Below are positions 26,001-37,101 of a stretch of 64,000 nucleotides of DNA, in pieces. The notes below the pieces were generated by a model that saw only the letters and a list, made by a program, of their open reading frames with translations, did no database searches and was not told where the DNA came from. A program made the position numbers and the translations under genes. The first letter of the stretch is position 1. Each line of letters opens with the position of its first letter. The stretch lies in contig VZTJ01000523.1 of the NCBI GenBank assembly GCA_013397795.1, positions 4,185,155 to 4,249,154 on the forward strand, written 5' to 3'. This DNA is from Orthonyx spaldingii. Taxonomy: Eukaryota; Chordata; Aves; Passeriformes; Orthonychidae.

Positions 26001-26883
26001 CACACAGCTAGAGCTCATGGCCCCTGCAGTCCACAGCATGCTGCTATTTTAAGAAATGAGGCAGGTCCCTCGCAAAACTCATAGGGTTTTCCTTTGGCCA
26101 GACCCATCGTTATATCCAGCGTGTCTACTAAACCTTCCTTCCTGCATCTGGCAGGGAATGGGCCCTTCCTACAGGTTTTATCAGGTTTTTTATGGACTGC
26201 AGGGATTTACTGTCGCAACCTCGCGGCCGTCACAGCTCTCGGCCATCAGACACAGCACGCACTTCATCAGCACTGGCACTGGCTTAAAAAAGATTAATAA
26301 AAACGAGCATTAAGCGCCTTAGCAAATGCGGCAATTACGCAAAAACATAAAGGATGCTGCTGCTGCAGAAGCAGACCCAGCTCACGCACGTGGGGTTCTC
26401 CCGGCCGGAGCCTCCCGCACGCCGCGGACAGCAACAGGAATAGGAAGTTGTGCCGCGCCGGGGGAAGTTCTTCCACCTTCGCTCCGGAGGCGCCAACGCC
26501 GGCTCTGCCCGCCGCTCTCGGGCTCCGCAGCCCCCCGGTTCCCACCCCGAGGGACCCGCGGCCGCTCCGGGAAGGGGAGGGACGCGCCCGGCCGGGGACA
26601 GCGAGGGCAGGGACGGGCAGCCCCGGGCCCGGCGCCGGGAGGCCGGGGCTGCCCTCAAGGTGACTCCGCGGGGCGGCGGCTGCCGGCGCCCGAGGACGCG
26701 ACACGACGCGATACGACACAACACAAGACACGACACGCCGCGCCACGCCATCCCTCGCGTCCCCTCACAGATCACCGCATTCCGGGGGGCAGCGGGGGGA
26801 CGGCGGCCCCGGCGCCCGGCATGCCCCGTCCCGCGGGCGGCACCGCCCGCACTCACCACGATGCAGGGGCTGGGGGTCGCCAT
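10988..26883 (-). CDS. HPRT1: HPRT1, hypoxanthine-guanine phosphoribosyltransferase (nine coding exons)
   Basis: Cytosolic purine-salvage enzyme: transfers phosphoribose from PRPP to hypoxanthine or guanine, giving IMP or GMP. Nine exons on the minus strand join to 657 nt, 218 residues plus stop, equal to the mammalian length. Exon sizes (27, 107, 184, 66, 18, 83, 47, 77, 48) are identical to human. Visible motifs: LKGGYKFF (loop I region), LKSYCNDQSTG (flexible catalytic loop), VLIVEDIIDTGKT (the type I PRTase PRPP-binding motif, with E134-D135 split over exons 5 and 6), VKRTPRSVGY, and PDKFVVGYALDYNEYFRDL near the purine pocket. The C-terminus is SETGKQKYKA. The start ATG at 26,883 is followed by MATPSPCIV, close to mammalian MATRSPGVV. 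All introns are GT-AG. Exon 1 lies in a CpG island, as expected of a housekeeping gene. No frameshift or missing catalytic residue was seen. Confidence 0.98.
11642..11718 (-). CDS. HPRT1: HPRT1 coding exon 8
   Basis: 77 nt. Acceptor TTTTTCAG, donor GTAAGT. Encodes FVGFEVPDKFVVGYALDYNE followed by YFRDLN, including the lysine-phenylalanine-valine stretch of the purine site and the conserved DYNEYF. Confidence 0.98.
13573..13619 (-). CDS. HPRT1: HPRT1 coding exon 7
   Basis: 47 nt. Acceptor TTTGACAG, donor GTAAGT. Encodes LLVKRTPRSVGYRPD with split codons at both ends. The VKRTPRSVGY motif is unchanged from other vertebrates. Confidence 0.98.
14610..14762. repeat. A-rich low-complexity tract in HPRT1 intron 6
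   Basis: About 150 bases that are almost entirely A with scattered C and G (repeats of the kind aacaacaaccaaa, then agaagagagagaag). No attached SINE or LINE sequence is recognisable. Confidence 0.75.
16025..16107 (-). CDS. HPRT1: HPRT1 coding exon 6
   Basis: 83 nt. Acceptor TTTTCAG, donor AG|GTAAAT. Begins with D135 and encodes DIIDTGKTMKTLLSLLKQYN followed by PKMVKVA, which holds most of the PRPP-binding loop. Confidence 0.98.
18367..18384 (-). CDS. HPRT1: HPRT1 coding exon 5 (18-nt micro-exon)
   Basis: 18 nt encoding NVLIVE. A long pyrimidine tract ends in CTACCAG, and the donor is a perfect GTAAGT. The strength of both sites suits the very small exon. Human exon 5 has the same size. Confidence 0.97.
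19017..19082 (-). CDS. HPRT1: HPRT1 coding exon 4
   Basis: 66 nt in phase 0 at both ends. Acceptor TTCTTAG, donor GTAGAG. Encodes [20 protein letters not shown] followed by GK, the second half of the catalytic loop. Confidence 0.98.
21591..21682. repeat. Exact 46-bp tandem duplication in HPRT1 intron 3
   Basis: The 46 bases starting aagtcatcattccctattct at 21,591 are repeated without a mismatch from 21,637 to 21,682. Identity of the two copies suggests a recent event or an assembly duplication. It lies in intron 3, away from splice sites. Confidence 0.95.
23169..23352 (-). CDS. HPRT1: HPRT1 coding exon 3
   Basis: 184 nt, the largest exon. Acceptor TTTAG|GACGG, donor GTAAGT. Encodes [40 protein letters not shown] and on to FIRLKSYC. 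It carries the LKGGYK loop and the serine-tyrosine pair of the catalytic loop. Confidence 0.99.
24798..24904 (-). CDS. HPRT1: HPRT1 coding exon 2
   Basis: 107 nt. Acceptor TTTCAG, donor GACAG|GTTTGT. Encodes IGDDEQGYDLDLFCIPKHYA followed by DDLEKVYIPHGLIMD. The N-terminal region matches vertebrate HPRT closely. Confidence 0.98.
26697..26752. repeat. CACGA-type low-complexity tract in HPRT1 intron 1
   Basis: Degenerate repeats of acgacac/gacacgac within the CpG island just downstream of exon 1 (for example gacgcgacacgacgcgatac). The gene strand is G/T-rich over this stretch. Confidence 0.6.
26857..26883 (-). CDS. HPRT1: HPRT1 coding exon 1
   Basis: 27 coding nt, MATPSPCIV, then the donor GTGAGT at 26,856. 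The ATG lies in GCTCCATGG, a good initiation context. The length is the same as the human first coding exon. The 5'UTR extends right into the CpG island. Confidence 0.96.
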
Positions 26884-27020
26884 GGAGCGCGGCCCCGCCG
26901 GCGGCGGCTGCGGGCGGCTCGGAGCGGCGGGAGCGGGCGCTGGGAGCGGCAGGAGCGGCGGTGGGAGNCGCGCTCCCCGCCCTCAACATGGCCGCGGCGG
27001 CGCCGCCCTCAGCGCCGCCT
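26884..27020 (-). promoter_or_regulatory. HPRT1: HPRT1 5'UTR and core promoter (approximate)
   Basis: GC-rich sequence immediately upstream of the ATG. The GC box and the YY1-like element are about 90-110 bases from the ATG, a likely start-site zone by analogy with other TATA-less promoters. The exact start is not visible. Confidence 0.5.
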
Positions 27021-27204
27021 CAGCGCCGCCGAGCAGCGGCACCGGCCCGGGGGACAGGGGACACATCGCCGGAGCTGTGCCCTCGGCGGGGCTGTCCCCG
27101 TGCCAGCAGGGTGCAGGTGTCCCCGCGCTGTCCCACGTCCCCGCTCCTGGTCTTGAGAGTTGACGCTTCCCTCCCACAGCACGACGCGCGATCCCCGTCC
27201 CCTC

Positions 27205-27716
27205 AGGATGACATGGGAAGGGGACAGTGCTGTGTCCAGTTCTGGGCCCCTCAGTTCAGGAGGGACACTGGGGCGCTGGAACGAGTCCAGAGAATGGCAA
27301 CGGAGCTGGGGAAGGGTCTGGAGCACAAGTCTGATAGGAAGCCCTTCGGGGAAGCGGGGGCGTTTAGCCGGGAGAAAGGGAGGCTCAGTGGTGACTTTAT
27401 GGCTCTGTACAACTCCCGGACAAGAGGGGGCAGCCCGTGGGGGTCGGGCACTTCTCCCAGGGAACAAGGACAAGGGGACATAGTCTTAAGAAAAGGTTTA
27501 GGTTGGACATTAGGATGAATTCCTTCACAGAAGGGGTGATGAGACATTGGAACAGGCTGCCCAGAGAGGTGGTTACCATCCCTGGAGGTGTTTCAGGAAA
27601 GACTGAGCGTGGCACTCGGTGCCATGGTGTGGTTGACAAGGTCGTGTTGGGCCATAGGTTGGACTCTGTGATCTCGGAGTTTTTTTCCAACCTAATTGAT
27701 TCTGTGCTTCTGTGAC
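27205..27716 (+). mobile_element. CR1 LINE, 3' end fragment
   Basis: A 5'-truncated CR1. The left part matches the end of CR1 ORF2 (ctgtgtccagttctgggccc, ctggaacgagtccagagaat), followed by the typical 3'UTR (taggttggacattaggatga, ttggaacaggctgcccagag, ggttggactctgtgatctcg). It ends in the short repeat ATTCTGTGCTTCTGTG. Target-site duplications are not expected for CR1. Orientation is opposite to HPRT1. The ORF2 remnant is broken and non-coding. Confidence 0.92.
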
Positions 27717-30700
27717 TCCTATGTCCAGGGGGAACAGCTAACTACTGTCATTCCAGAACCAGGGACAGGGATGCACATCCATCAGGTGTTCACGTCCGTG
27801 GAGGGGCTCCACAGACTGAGGTAAAATAATAAGAAAGCATGGATAGTTCCAGTGGTCTCAAATGGGAGAAAGAAAATAAAAAGTGTCGACTTGTCCTGTA
27901 GGTGTGGAGTTAAGGACAATACAACAGTGCAAATGGAAATTTGTGATTTCTTATATTATGTAGCAGCTGAAGACTTTCCCCTTCTTTCTCTAAGGGGTTT
28001 TATAAAACCAAGTTTTATTTTATGCTGCATAAAATCTTGGTGTCAAGGAAAGGATAATGATTCTTAAAAATAACTTTACTCATAAAGAACTGTAGCAATC
28101 ACCCTCTGATACACATCTAGCATTATTACTGTTGGCTCAGAAAACACAATGAAATCAAATTAAGTGTTCCTTTGTACAAAACAACCAATTTAAGCACATT
28201 TTAACTAAGCAAATGGGCACGATCCCTTTTGAGTGTTGTATTCTTACAGTCTGGGTGGGTTAACTGGAGTGGGAGGAAGGAGCCTTTATCGAGTTGCCTG
28301 GAGCAGCAGAATGAAACACACCCTGCAGCTAAGGGATATCAGGAACATGTCATAGCTGGACTATTTCCAGAAGGCCAGGAAGAACAGCTGCCCTGTCAAG
28401 TTCAGGGAGAGCCTGACATTAGTGGGCAGTATCTATGGAGAAACTCTGCAACCTCAGAAGAATTGCAGGACCTGATTTTATTTTAGTTACTGAAGATATT
28501 TCTCATCAATGACTAATATCAATGTCTGCCATTAAAAGTAGCCTCCAACAGCACCTTTCTGGTGGCATGCAGGAGTTGTTGGCTTGACTTCCATGTGGTT
28601 TCTCCCCAGCAAACAAAACCATTAGTCCTGTTTTGCCCTTCTGGGTGAGCAATTTCTTTGTTTCTCCTGCCAAACAGCACATTCCTGGATCCAAAGCATT
28701 CCTGGCCCCACTGGCACCCCATTATGGAGGGAAAAACAGATTTACAAAAGCAAAAGTATTTGCTGATATTACTTATTATTTGCTGATATTAGGAAGTTGG
28801 TTAGCTGAGATCAGCACTAGATTTAGTAGATGACCAGTTTTGCTCTTGCTGGTACGAGGCCACTGAGGCTTGCAGGGCAGGGTGAGGGAGGAGATTCAGA
28901 TGTACCTGGGAGCTGCACATTTTCTGTCTAGGTGATGCATAAGGTGGGAAGGCCAAAGTTTTGATTTCTCTGGTATACACAGCTTTTTGCAAGGCAAAAT
29001 AATGTAATAAATGTGCAGAGTGTTTTGTCTCTGAGTAGACTCTTGATTTCATAATTATTTTGTCCTCTGTTGCCAGCCAGGCATATCTCAGTGCTCAGGC
29101 CCAGTGAACCATGGCCTGTGTGAGCACCAGTTGTAAATAATTTTGTTAACAGACTTTTAAAAACCTTTCTTAGTAACCACATGTCCCCACTGGTGGGGTA
29201 CCTGGAGGTAGCAGCTGAGTATTCATCTTTTGGAAGCACCTGAAATGGTGTGCTTTGGGTCAGACCTTCAGGTCAGTGCCCATTCAATCCCCTGCTCTTC
29301 TCCCCATTTTCCCCTCCCAGCTTTGCCATTCCTGCTGGGTGACTCACAGGGAATTAGCAGAATTTATCTGTTGGTTTTGTTTCACAAAACAAGTCTCCTA
29401 AAAAAACCAAAGAGTACAACTAATTTTCAGCAGATTAACTAGATCAGCAGGACTCACTCATGACCAGAAATTTGTCTGTGCAGACAGAATGGGGGAAAAT
29501 GGAGAATTCCAGGGATATTAACCCAGTCCTGAGAGGAGCACCACCATTTTTAATCAAGAGGAAAACCAAAAAGAAATACGTGATTAAATGATACAGAGAG
29601 CATTCACTAAAATGTGAATTTAATGCACAAGCATCCCATCTTCACCATGGCTGCAGAGAAATCTCTCCACTCTGACTAGTAGTTTAAATAGCATATAATT
29701 ATTTTACTAGCCAAATGTTTCAAATGGGAGTGGAAGCAAAATGTCATGTAAAAAGAGCCACACCCTACCTAAGAAGTAGAGAATAGATGATGTTCATTGC
29801 AAAATACCTTTTAAAATTAATGTTCTTGTTCTCCATCTTGTTGATTCCTGTGAAAATTTGCCATCACAGTGATTCTCAGTGGTGACAGTCTCCATGAATT
29901 TTGGAAAGTGGTGCCTATCCACTTATTGGTTTCAAGACTGGTATTTCCTGGATGATGAGAGTTTATCAAGTTTTCTCTCCCTGCCCAGCTAATAAGTGGT
30001 AATTTACTTACCAAAACTAAGATAAGCAAAACCTCTGAACTGATGTACTTCTCTCCAGCTGTAGATAACTTCATTTTTTCACTAAAAAGGTTTTCACAGT
30101 CCAGGATGGAGGTTGGGGGAATTACAGACGTTTTGCTCTTTCTTCAGTAGTGCAAGGACTGGTCAGTGACACCAAAAATTACACAATTAGTACAAAACAC
30201 TCAGCAGTGGCTGATCACAAAATGTGAACCATCCTGAGAAACGCAGCCTGGATGGCTGCAGACCATGCTGCTCTTTGGGCTGGTATTTATGGCATTTATC
30301 AGCTTTGGTTTGCAAACATCCGTTAAGAATTACCCCAGCGGCCCTGGCTCAGCAGGACCAGACATGGTCTGTCACAAGGGAGGGGGAAAGAGAGGGAGAG
30401 AAGAGGGACAGGACAGGACAGGAGAGGACAGGAGAGGAGAAGCCGGCGCTTGGCACCGCGCTCACCCACTGACACCCAGAGCCCTGCCCCACGGGAGGGC
30501 CCCGGGGCCAGCCTGCTGCTGAGGGCCAGCTCACCTGAGGGCCCGCAGAAACTGGAACAAGGATTATTTAAAATGTCACAAAACAAACAAAGGCAGGGCA
30601 TGAGCTCAGCGCTGCCAGACCTGAAGCACAACCCTGTGCTGTGGGACCTTGTGCCCATGGAGACACCCGAGACTTTGGTGGCCCAAGCCCCACGGCCGTG

Positions 30701-33700
30701 CCCGAGCGCGTGTGTGGTGAACCTTCCCCTGGCAGCTCTGGGGTCTGGGCTTGCTCCTCTCCCTGCTCTCCAGAAACCTTGTTCCCTGGCACAGGAGAGC
30801 TGTGAGAAGTGGCTTGGATGGAGAGGAAGGTACACCTGAAATCCAGAGACCCACCCAAAGGACATTGTGTTTTTTTGAACCTGTCCTGACACAAGGGTTG
30901 AAACCTGAGCAATGAAACTACCAGGAAGGTGTTTTTCTTTCTTCTTGTTGGAAATGGCTGTGTTCCGAGCTCAGCTTGACTCACTGGATGGTGCGTCCTG
31001 ATGGAGTTGCTGACTGAGTAAGAAAACAAGAAAGTTCTTAAACACAACCGCAGCTCAGCGCCAGCTGCAGAGCCACTCTCAGAGCTGCAGCACCAACCCT
31101 TTGCTGTGTGAGCACCGTCCCTGCCACACAAGGGGGACACCAGTGTTTATCAGCCACTGTCACGTGGCGCTGCAAACCCCATGCGAGGACACAGCAAAGC
31201 CCAGGCTGACCTCCTTCCACTCCTCCCACACCTCCATTGACTGCACACACGGCCCTTCCCACCCTCGAGGAGTCACCTGAGGTCCCCAGCAATCCTTTGC
31301 AACAGCAAAGCAGAACAAAGAGCAGGGCCATGGCAGTTACAACAATCACATTCCTTCCTTTGCTGTACAGCAAGGAATAGTGAGAGGTACATTTTCTCCA
31401 AGGGAACCTCTTCTGCTCCCCTCATTCAGCAGCACTCACATCAACAAGATACCTGGGTGACCCAAAAGATTCTATGTGGCACATCTCTACCAAAATTAAT
31501 GTGACTGATGGCAGCCACGTCACCCCGCTGGTTTTCTCAAAATGAAATGCTCTCTGGGAGCACAGCAGAGGACAGATGTCCACATCACAACGTGCACGTG
31601 CAGCAAACTCCCAGTGCTACACAGGAGTGAAAGAACTTCTGGGAGATGGGCTGTGCATGGGAAGTGCTCTTGCTGAAGTCTGGCAGCTTATTTTAGCCAA
31701 CAGCTTAGTTAACACAGCCTCAATTTTTTCAGCTACTCCTCAGATGGAGGCATGAAGCAAGAAACCAAGGGAACCCTGCAGCGAGACTTCAGCCTGGGAT
31801 ATCTGCACTGGAAGCTCATTTGCACACACCTTCCACTGAAGCCTGAGGGAAGGCTGGGCTACTGCAAATGCAGGTGGCTGGTGCTGGCAGGTCCTCCCAC
31901 TAGGGAAGGGTGATTGAGGGAGGAGAGTTGTGGGGTTCTCCCCCTTGCTCAGTTGTTTTCAGAGGAGTGAACAGGTTAATCTGCTTCCACCAGGCACCTG
32001 AGTGCAGGAGCTGCATGCAAACCCCAGGAGCATTTCTAAAAAGCTGTAAAACACTTGCTGTGTCACATGTCTGAGAAGAGGTGTCTGTACAGCCACACAC
32101 AGGTGAGCCAGGCGCAAGGATTGCTTAAAAACAAAAACAACCTGGAGCCTGTTGACACCAGCATGGACAAAGGGGCCAACAGGTGTGAAGGCGGAAACTC
32201 GAGAGAAGGCAGAAGGCAGTGTCGAGGCTGTTTGAGCAACAGGGGAGAAGGAAGAGGAAGAGCAGCACAGAGCAGAGCCAGCAGCCTGATCAAGTAACTC
32301 GCTGACAAGACAGAAGGGCTGCGCTCGCCAGGGCCGGCGGATCCAGCTGGCACTGCCTCAACGCACACTGAGCATCAGGTGTCAGGGCTCACATGCCAAG
32401 GCCCCTGCCTCCCATGCAGATCCTGGCAGCCGTTCAAGTATCTCAGAAATCTTCTCTGGGCAGATTACAAGGGAAGCAGAGATGAGACACAAACACCAGG
32501 CCAGGAGGGAGCTGCAGTTCAGGACTCCCCTCTCCTTCGCAAGTCTTGAGTTGTGTGGTATGTGCTGGCAAGATTGTAATTCAAATCCTCAAATATGAAA
32601 TGCTGTTCTAGGAGTAAAACCTGATCTGAATCTGGATTTGTGTTAAGGGTGCAAGACTGGATGAGATGCCTGGCAAAGATAGAGTCCAATAGTTCAGTTG
32701 AAGAGTGCTTTTAGAACTCGGTTTATATTTAAAAGGGAAAATTAGTGAATTTTTAGAGTCCCAAGCTCTAAATGACCAGGAAGCAGGAGCTAGAATTCCT
32801 GCTGTCACCCGCCCAGAACCTGCTTGAGCCAGTGAAAAGCCCCTTCAGAAACCCATTCTCAAAAAGCCCCATGAAACAGGGATGGGAAGGGAGAGAACTG
32901 CTCTCAAAGGACTGCCAGACCCCATAGCAAGGGGAGAAAACAACTTTTTTTCTGGGACAGAGAAACCAGAACCTCATCTGAACCCTCCCTTCAGACAGCT
33001 AGAAAGCTGAAGATCCCAGAAAAAGAAATAAGCTTGATGCTTTTTAAAGCTGTCTGGCTGCAGATGCTGACCTGACTTAGTGAACAGTATGTTCACGTAC
33101 TTGCAGAACAGAGCACCTGTACCTGTGGCTGCAGAAATGTAAGATATCATAAAGTGCTCAACAGAGATGACAATAGAATTTTGCTCCAATAACACTTTTT
33201 TTGCCAGACCTCTGCTCTTATCTCTTAACTGAAATCCATTCCTCAAACTGTAGATCTGTGATATCTGATGGGCTAATACAAGTTTTACACAGTGATAGCA
33301 TCAAGAGTTTTTAAATTTACCAAGGCTTATCAAAGCCTCAGGTTGCTTGGTTCCTTCAGAGCCTGGAAAAGCTTTCCAAAACTCAGTTCCCTGCTGGTGT
33401 AGATATTGTTTGGCAGCATCAGAAAGGCTTTCCAAGGGGAAGTGAGACAGACTGGAGCTCCTGTCTCTTTGAACCCCTGCCAAAAGCATCTTAAATTACA
33501 AACTTAGACTAGTGTGGTCCTGCTCTTGATGAGAGTTTAAAGAGAATGTAAAACACAATGACACTGATCTTCTGTTTAACTGCCCCACAAACCAGATAGT
33601 TGGATACAGAGGATTCAAATAAAAACTGAGTAGTTGATAATACAAAACTGAGAGGGAGAAAAACAGCTATGCAAAATTAGTGTGTTATCAGTGATTACTG

Positions 33701-35337
33701 ATCATTTTCATAGCTGAAAATGACCCATATATTTAATTAGTCTTGGAAAATATTCTTCATATAAAATCAGGATAAAGGAAAATGTGAATCTTCCTGTGTC
33801 TAAACAATCAGCAACTATTGAAACGAAGGAAGCTTGATACTGAAACTGAAACATCAGTCTTCATAGTCAAAATATACAGAAGAATGTGACGTGATTTATT
33901 CTAGGGCAAAATGTTGGCACTAATAAGCAGTAAAAACACTGGAAAATATGGCAGACTCAAATAGCTCATAGGCTTCAATGCCTGAATGAATCACTGCTGT
34001 CATTCAATCCAACTGCCCAGAGTCTTGTGTTTATTCTTTTCAAACTAGTCTTATTATGGAACGAACTTTCCAATTTCATATCACCACACTGGGATTTAAG
34101 GATGTTTAGTTAACAGCAATTTGGAGAATTTTAAAACCTTCTGCAGCCCAGCTACTGCAGTTCTCACTCTGCAGGAAAGCACTTTTTGGATGTGTCACCT
34201 GAGCATTTCAGTTTTAGATTAAAGGCCTCCTCCCTGCTTTGAACTTTGCAGACTCCAGGGATTGACAGCGCCAGTCTCAACCATGGTTTAGGTTAAAAAA
34301 ACCCCTGACCTTAGATCCTGAATAAGCTACCTGCACAGTGGAAGAAGCTGAAATTGAGACAACACAGCAGGGAATAGTAAGATTAAAAGCATTACTAACT
34401 GTGCTTAACTTCAGCGACTTTCTGTTTTGGAGAGGTATTTGGGCTTAAAACTCTCGGGCAGCTGCATGGCTGCCTGCCAGAAGGAAGTTCACAGCAAAGC
34501 CGTTTGCACAGCATCAGCCTATTTTTAGTGTATGGTTCGGGAGGGAGTTTCTTCCTCCCCCTGCCCCAAGCCTCCAAAATGCTCTTCACTGGCAGGCAGA
34601 GCCTGATGGGAGTCTTTGGAATATGAAATTTCTTTTGGCCAGCAGAGTAAAATTGTGTCTTGCATGTGTGCCAAGCAACCTGCACGTCTTCCCAGGGTAT
34701 GAAAAGCTGGGCAGCACCAGCCTTGGTTGCCTTTTTCTCAGCTGGAATGTTGTTTTAGGAAAAATAAAAGCAAAGAACCCGGTATTAACAAAGTAAGATA
34801 CCATCTCTGGCAAAAATTCAGATAAAGGTTTAAGATTCCTGCCACAGTAATTAGGTAAGAGATCAGTCACTCCAAACTCTGCATCACCCCAGTGCACATG
34901 CACACACAATTAAGAAGTGGTTTGTAATCCCACACATTCATACGAAGTACTGCTGTCACTTTGCTTATTCTTGCACAACAAAAATGTACATTTAAGGTGT
35001 GGGATGCATTCACTCTGAAAGCTGAAGTATTCCCAAAAACTTGGAATGGAAGCACGGAGAGTGCCTTGCACTGGGCGGTGTCGGAGTTTGTACTAACTCT
35101 GCAGACGTGGGCAACACTGCCAGCATGCCCACAGATGTTATTACCACAAGGGCTATTTAAAAAGAAGGGATGAAAAAGGAAACACATGGCTGTGAGCCCC
35201 AAGGCTGTGCTACAGAGCAGCTCTGACTCCCTCGCAGGCCTGGGTGTGAGAGGGTCACAGGGCAGCGTGTGAGCTGTGAGCTCTGCACTGCCCTTATCCC
35301 CTGCACCTCAACCCTTGTTTGTGCCAGCCCTGTACCA
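27717..35337. other. Intergenic region upstream of HPRT1
   Basis: No recognised gene and no convincing exon. Contents: an imperfect 20-bp duplication of tgctgatatt at 28,761 and 28,781, a GGACA-type repeat at 30,406-30,441, and GC-moderate stretches (30,400-32,400) with unremarkable open frames on both strands. Confidence 0.5.
30406..30441. repeat. GGACA/GGAGA simple repeat
   Basis: Purine-rich pentamer array (gggacaggacaggacaggag and on) within a longer purine run from about 30,375. Confidence 0.8.
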
Positions 35338-36160
35338 TGCCCACCTTTAAAATCTCAAATTCCAGAGATCTGACAACCTGCCCAGGAAAGGTATTGCAGA
35401 GCTTTGTTGTTCCTGCTGTCAAGGCCAATCGTCCATTTGGATGTCTCAGCTCAATGTCTCCCTTTGCTGTAATTAGAATCTATTTTCCTTGTTCTACCTG
35501 CAGCAGTGGGAGAAAGCGTTTATTTCCTTCTTTGAACCTACCTCTAACTGTTTTGAAAACACCTCTCCCATCACCTTGAAACCAGCCCAGTCATCCATCC
35601 TGTCACCCCTCTCACTGCTTTTTTCTGGTCATCTCCAGTCGATCCACATTTTCCAGGAAGTGCAGTGCCCACAGCTGGATACCATATTCCAAGAAAGGCT
35701 CTCTGCTACCATATGAGGAAGAGGGACCACGCCATGGATCTTACAGATTACATTCCTGTTCATACATTCCATAACATTTAGGGGTTTTTTTCAGGAACAG
35801 GATGCTGCTGAATCACATTGAGTTGGTGACTGACTATAACCCCAGGAGAACTCTTCTGCACAACTGCTACCGTAGCAGCCTGTCCTGTCCCATCCTGTAT
35901 TTGTTCAGCTGATCGTGGCTTCTGCTGAAGTGTACAAACACACATTTGTCAAATCCATTGCTGGACTTACTGCATCACATGCTAACCCTTTTGAATTTGT
36001 CAAGTTCACTTTGAATTGTATTTGTCTTCTGCTCAGTCAGTAGTTAGCTCAAGTCTGGTGCTCCCTACAATTTAATCAGCATGCGCCATCCAAGTTGTTA
36101 ATGAAAACACCAAGTAATCTCAAATCAGAGCAGCACTGCAGAGAATCCCCCTCAATACAT
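35338..36160 (-). mobile_element. Old CR1/L3-like LINE remnant, antisense
   Basis: Read on the minus strand, 35,690-35,620 gives TTGGAATATGGTATCCAGCT and continues with GGGCACTGCACTTC and TGGATCGACTGGAGATGACC. This corresponds to the same C-terminal ORF2 segment as the CR1 at 27,220. Upstream of it (about 35,770-35,690) is the preceding ORF2 part (GAACAGGAATGTAATCTGTA, then GGTCCCTCTTCCTC). Downstream (about 35,480-35,350) are degenerate versions of the CR1 3'UTR (GGGAGACATTGAGCTGAGAC, AAAGCTCTGCAATACC). The copy is heavily diverged and clearly ancient. Its upstream limit is uncertain. Confidence 0.6.
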
Positions 36161-37019
36161 CCCTGCAGTGTGAATTTTTAATAATTACTCTGAGTAGGCT
36201 TTTCCAAACAGTTTTTATAACCTCACTTTTAAATTGGCATCAGACCACATTTCCCTGACATCTTACATAAAGTCATTAGTCACTTAAAATAAAGCTGTGC
36301 TCACTGCTTCTCCTCTGCTCAAGGAGCTTGTTACTTGGTGCAGATTAACAAAATTTGATCTTTCTTTTAGACACTCACTGATAAGTTTCCCTTTTCCATT
36401 AATTTTCCAGTTTAAACTATTGACCCTGAGTTCTGAGCAGACAGGAGGAAGCAGAGACAAGCTGAGCCTTCAGTGCTTACAGCAACCCCTTTGTTTCTAA
36501 CACTGGGAAGTAATTTACCATATGGGGTGTCCGACTTCGGCACGAGGACAACTACAGTTGTTGTGCTTGTGCTACAGTCCCTTACACAGCAGGGCTGAGT
36601 AAGCAGAGCTTGTCTAAGTAAGGACCTGAGAGCCCTCAGAGCATTCACTGCTCTGCCCTGACATAACACAACACAAGGACAATGAAAGTCTTTTCCTCCT
36701 GTGCCTATGGGTCCCCCCTCCACTGCTAGAAGATTTCAGTGTCCAGCCATTCCAGTGAGAAATCACATCCATGAAACAAGAGAAGGCTATTCCACAATAT
36801 CCTGCGCTTGCTTCAAAGACCGCAGGTGACTGGATTAAACCACAAAAAAAATCCAGCAAATAAAGTAAACATGCATCCAGTAATAATTTCCATGGCATCA
36901 AAAGCCATGTGATGGAACTACTCCCTACATCAACTTTGGTAATAGAAGTCTTGAACAGCCTTTTCAGGAAATCTTTGCAAAGATGGCTGTGGATCACGGC
37001 ATCAATGATTACACTCTGG

Positions 37020-37101
37020 GGTTGTCCTGTGCAGGGCAAGGAGCTGGACTTGATGACCCTTGTGAGTTCCTTCCAACTCAGGATATTCCATGATTCTATG
37101 A
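37020..37101 (+). mobile_element. CR1 LINE 3' tail
   Basis: A short CR1 3' terminus: gcagggcaaggagctggact, then tgatgacccttgtgagttcc, ttccaactcaggatattcc and the terminal atgattctatga. Everything upstream of the tail is missing or unrecognisable, as is usual for CR1. Confidence 0.85.

Larger units (their letters stand above)
26400..27130. promoter_or_regulatory. HPRT1: CpG island over HPRT1 promoter, exon 1 and start of intron 1
   Basis: Sharp rise in G+C and CpG frequency relative to both flanks, spanning the first coding exon. It holds a GC box (ccccgccc, 26,975-26,982; GGGCGGGG on the gene strand) and a YY1-like CAACATGGC at 26,984-26,992. No TATA box is evident, which fits a housekeeping promoter with dispersed starts. 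One ambiguous base (n) is at 26,968. Confidence 0.85.

Noticed and set aside
26335..26883. Minus-strand open frame of 182 codons starting at the HPRT1 ATG.
   Set aside because: It is HPRT1 exon 1 reading through its own donor into intron 1; the spliced product aligns fully with vertebrate HPRT.
26961..27518. Plus-strand open frame of 185 codons over the HPRT1 promoter.
   Set aside because: It runs from the CpG island straight into the CR1 repeat, contains the ambiguous base, and matches no protein. Typical of GC-rich DNA.
36536..36547. ttcggcacgagg, identical to part of a common cDNA cloning adapter.
   Set aside because: A 12-base match in isolation within continuous genomic sequence, with no vector around it; most likely chance.
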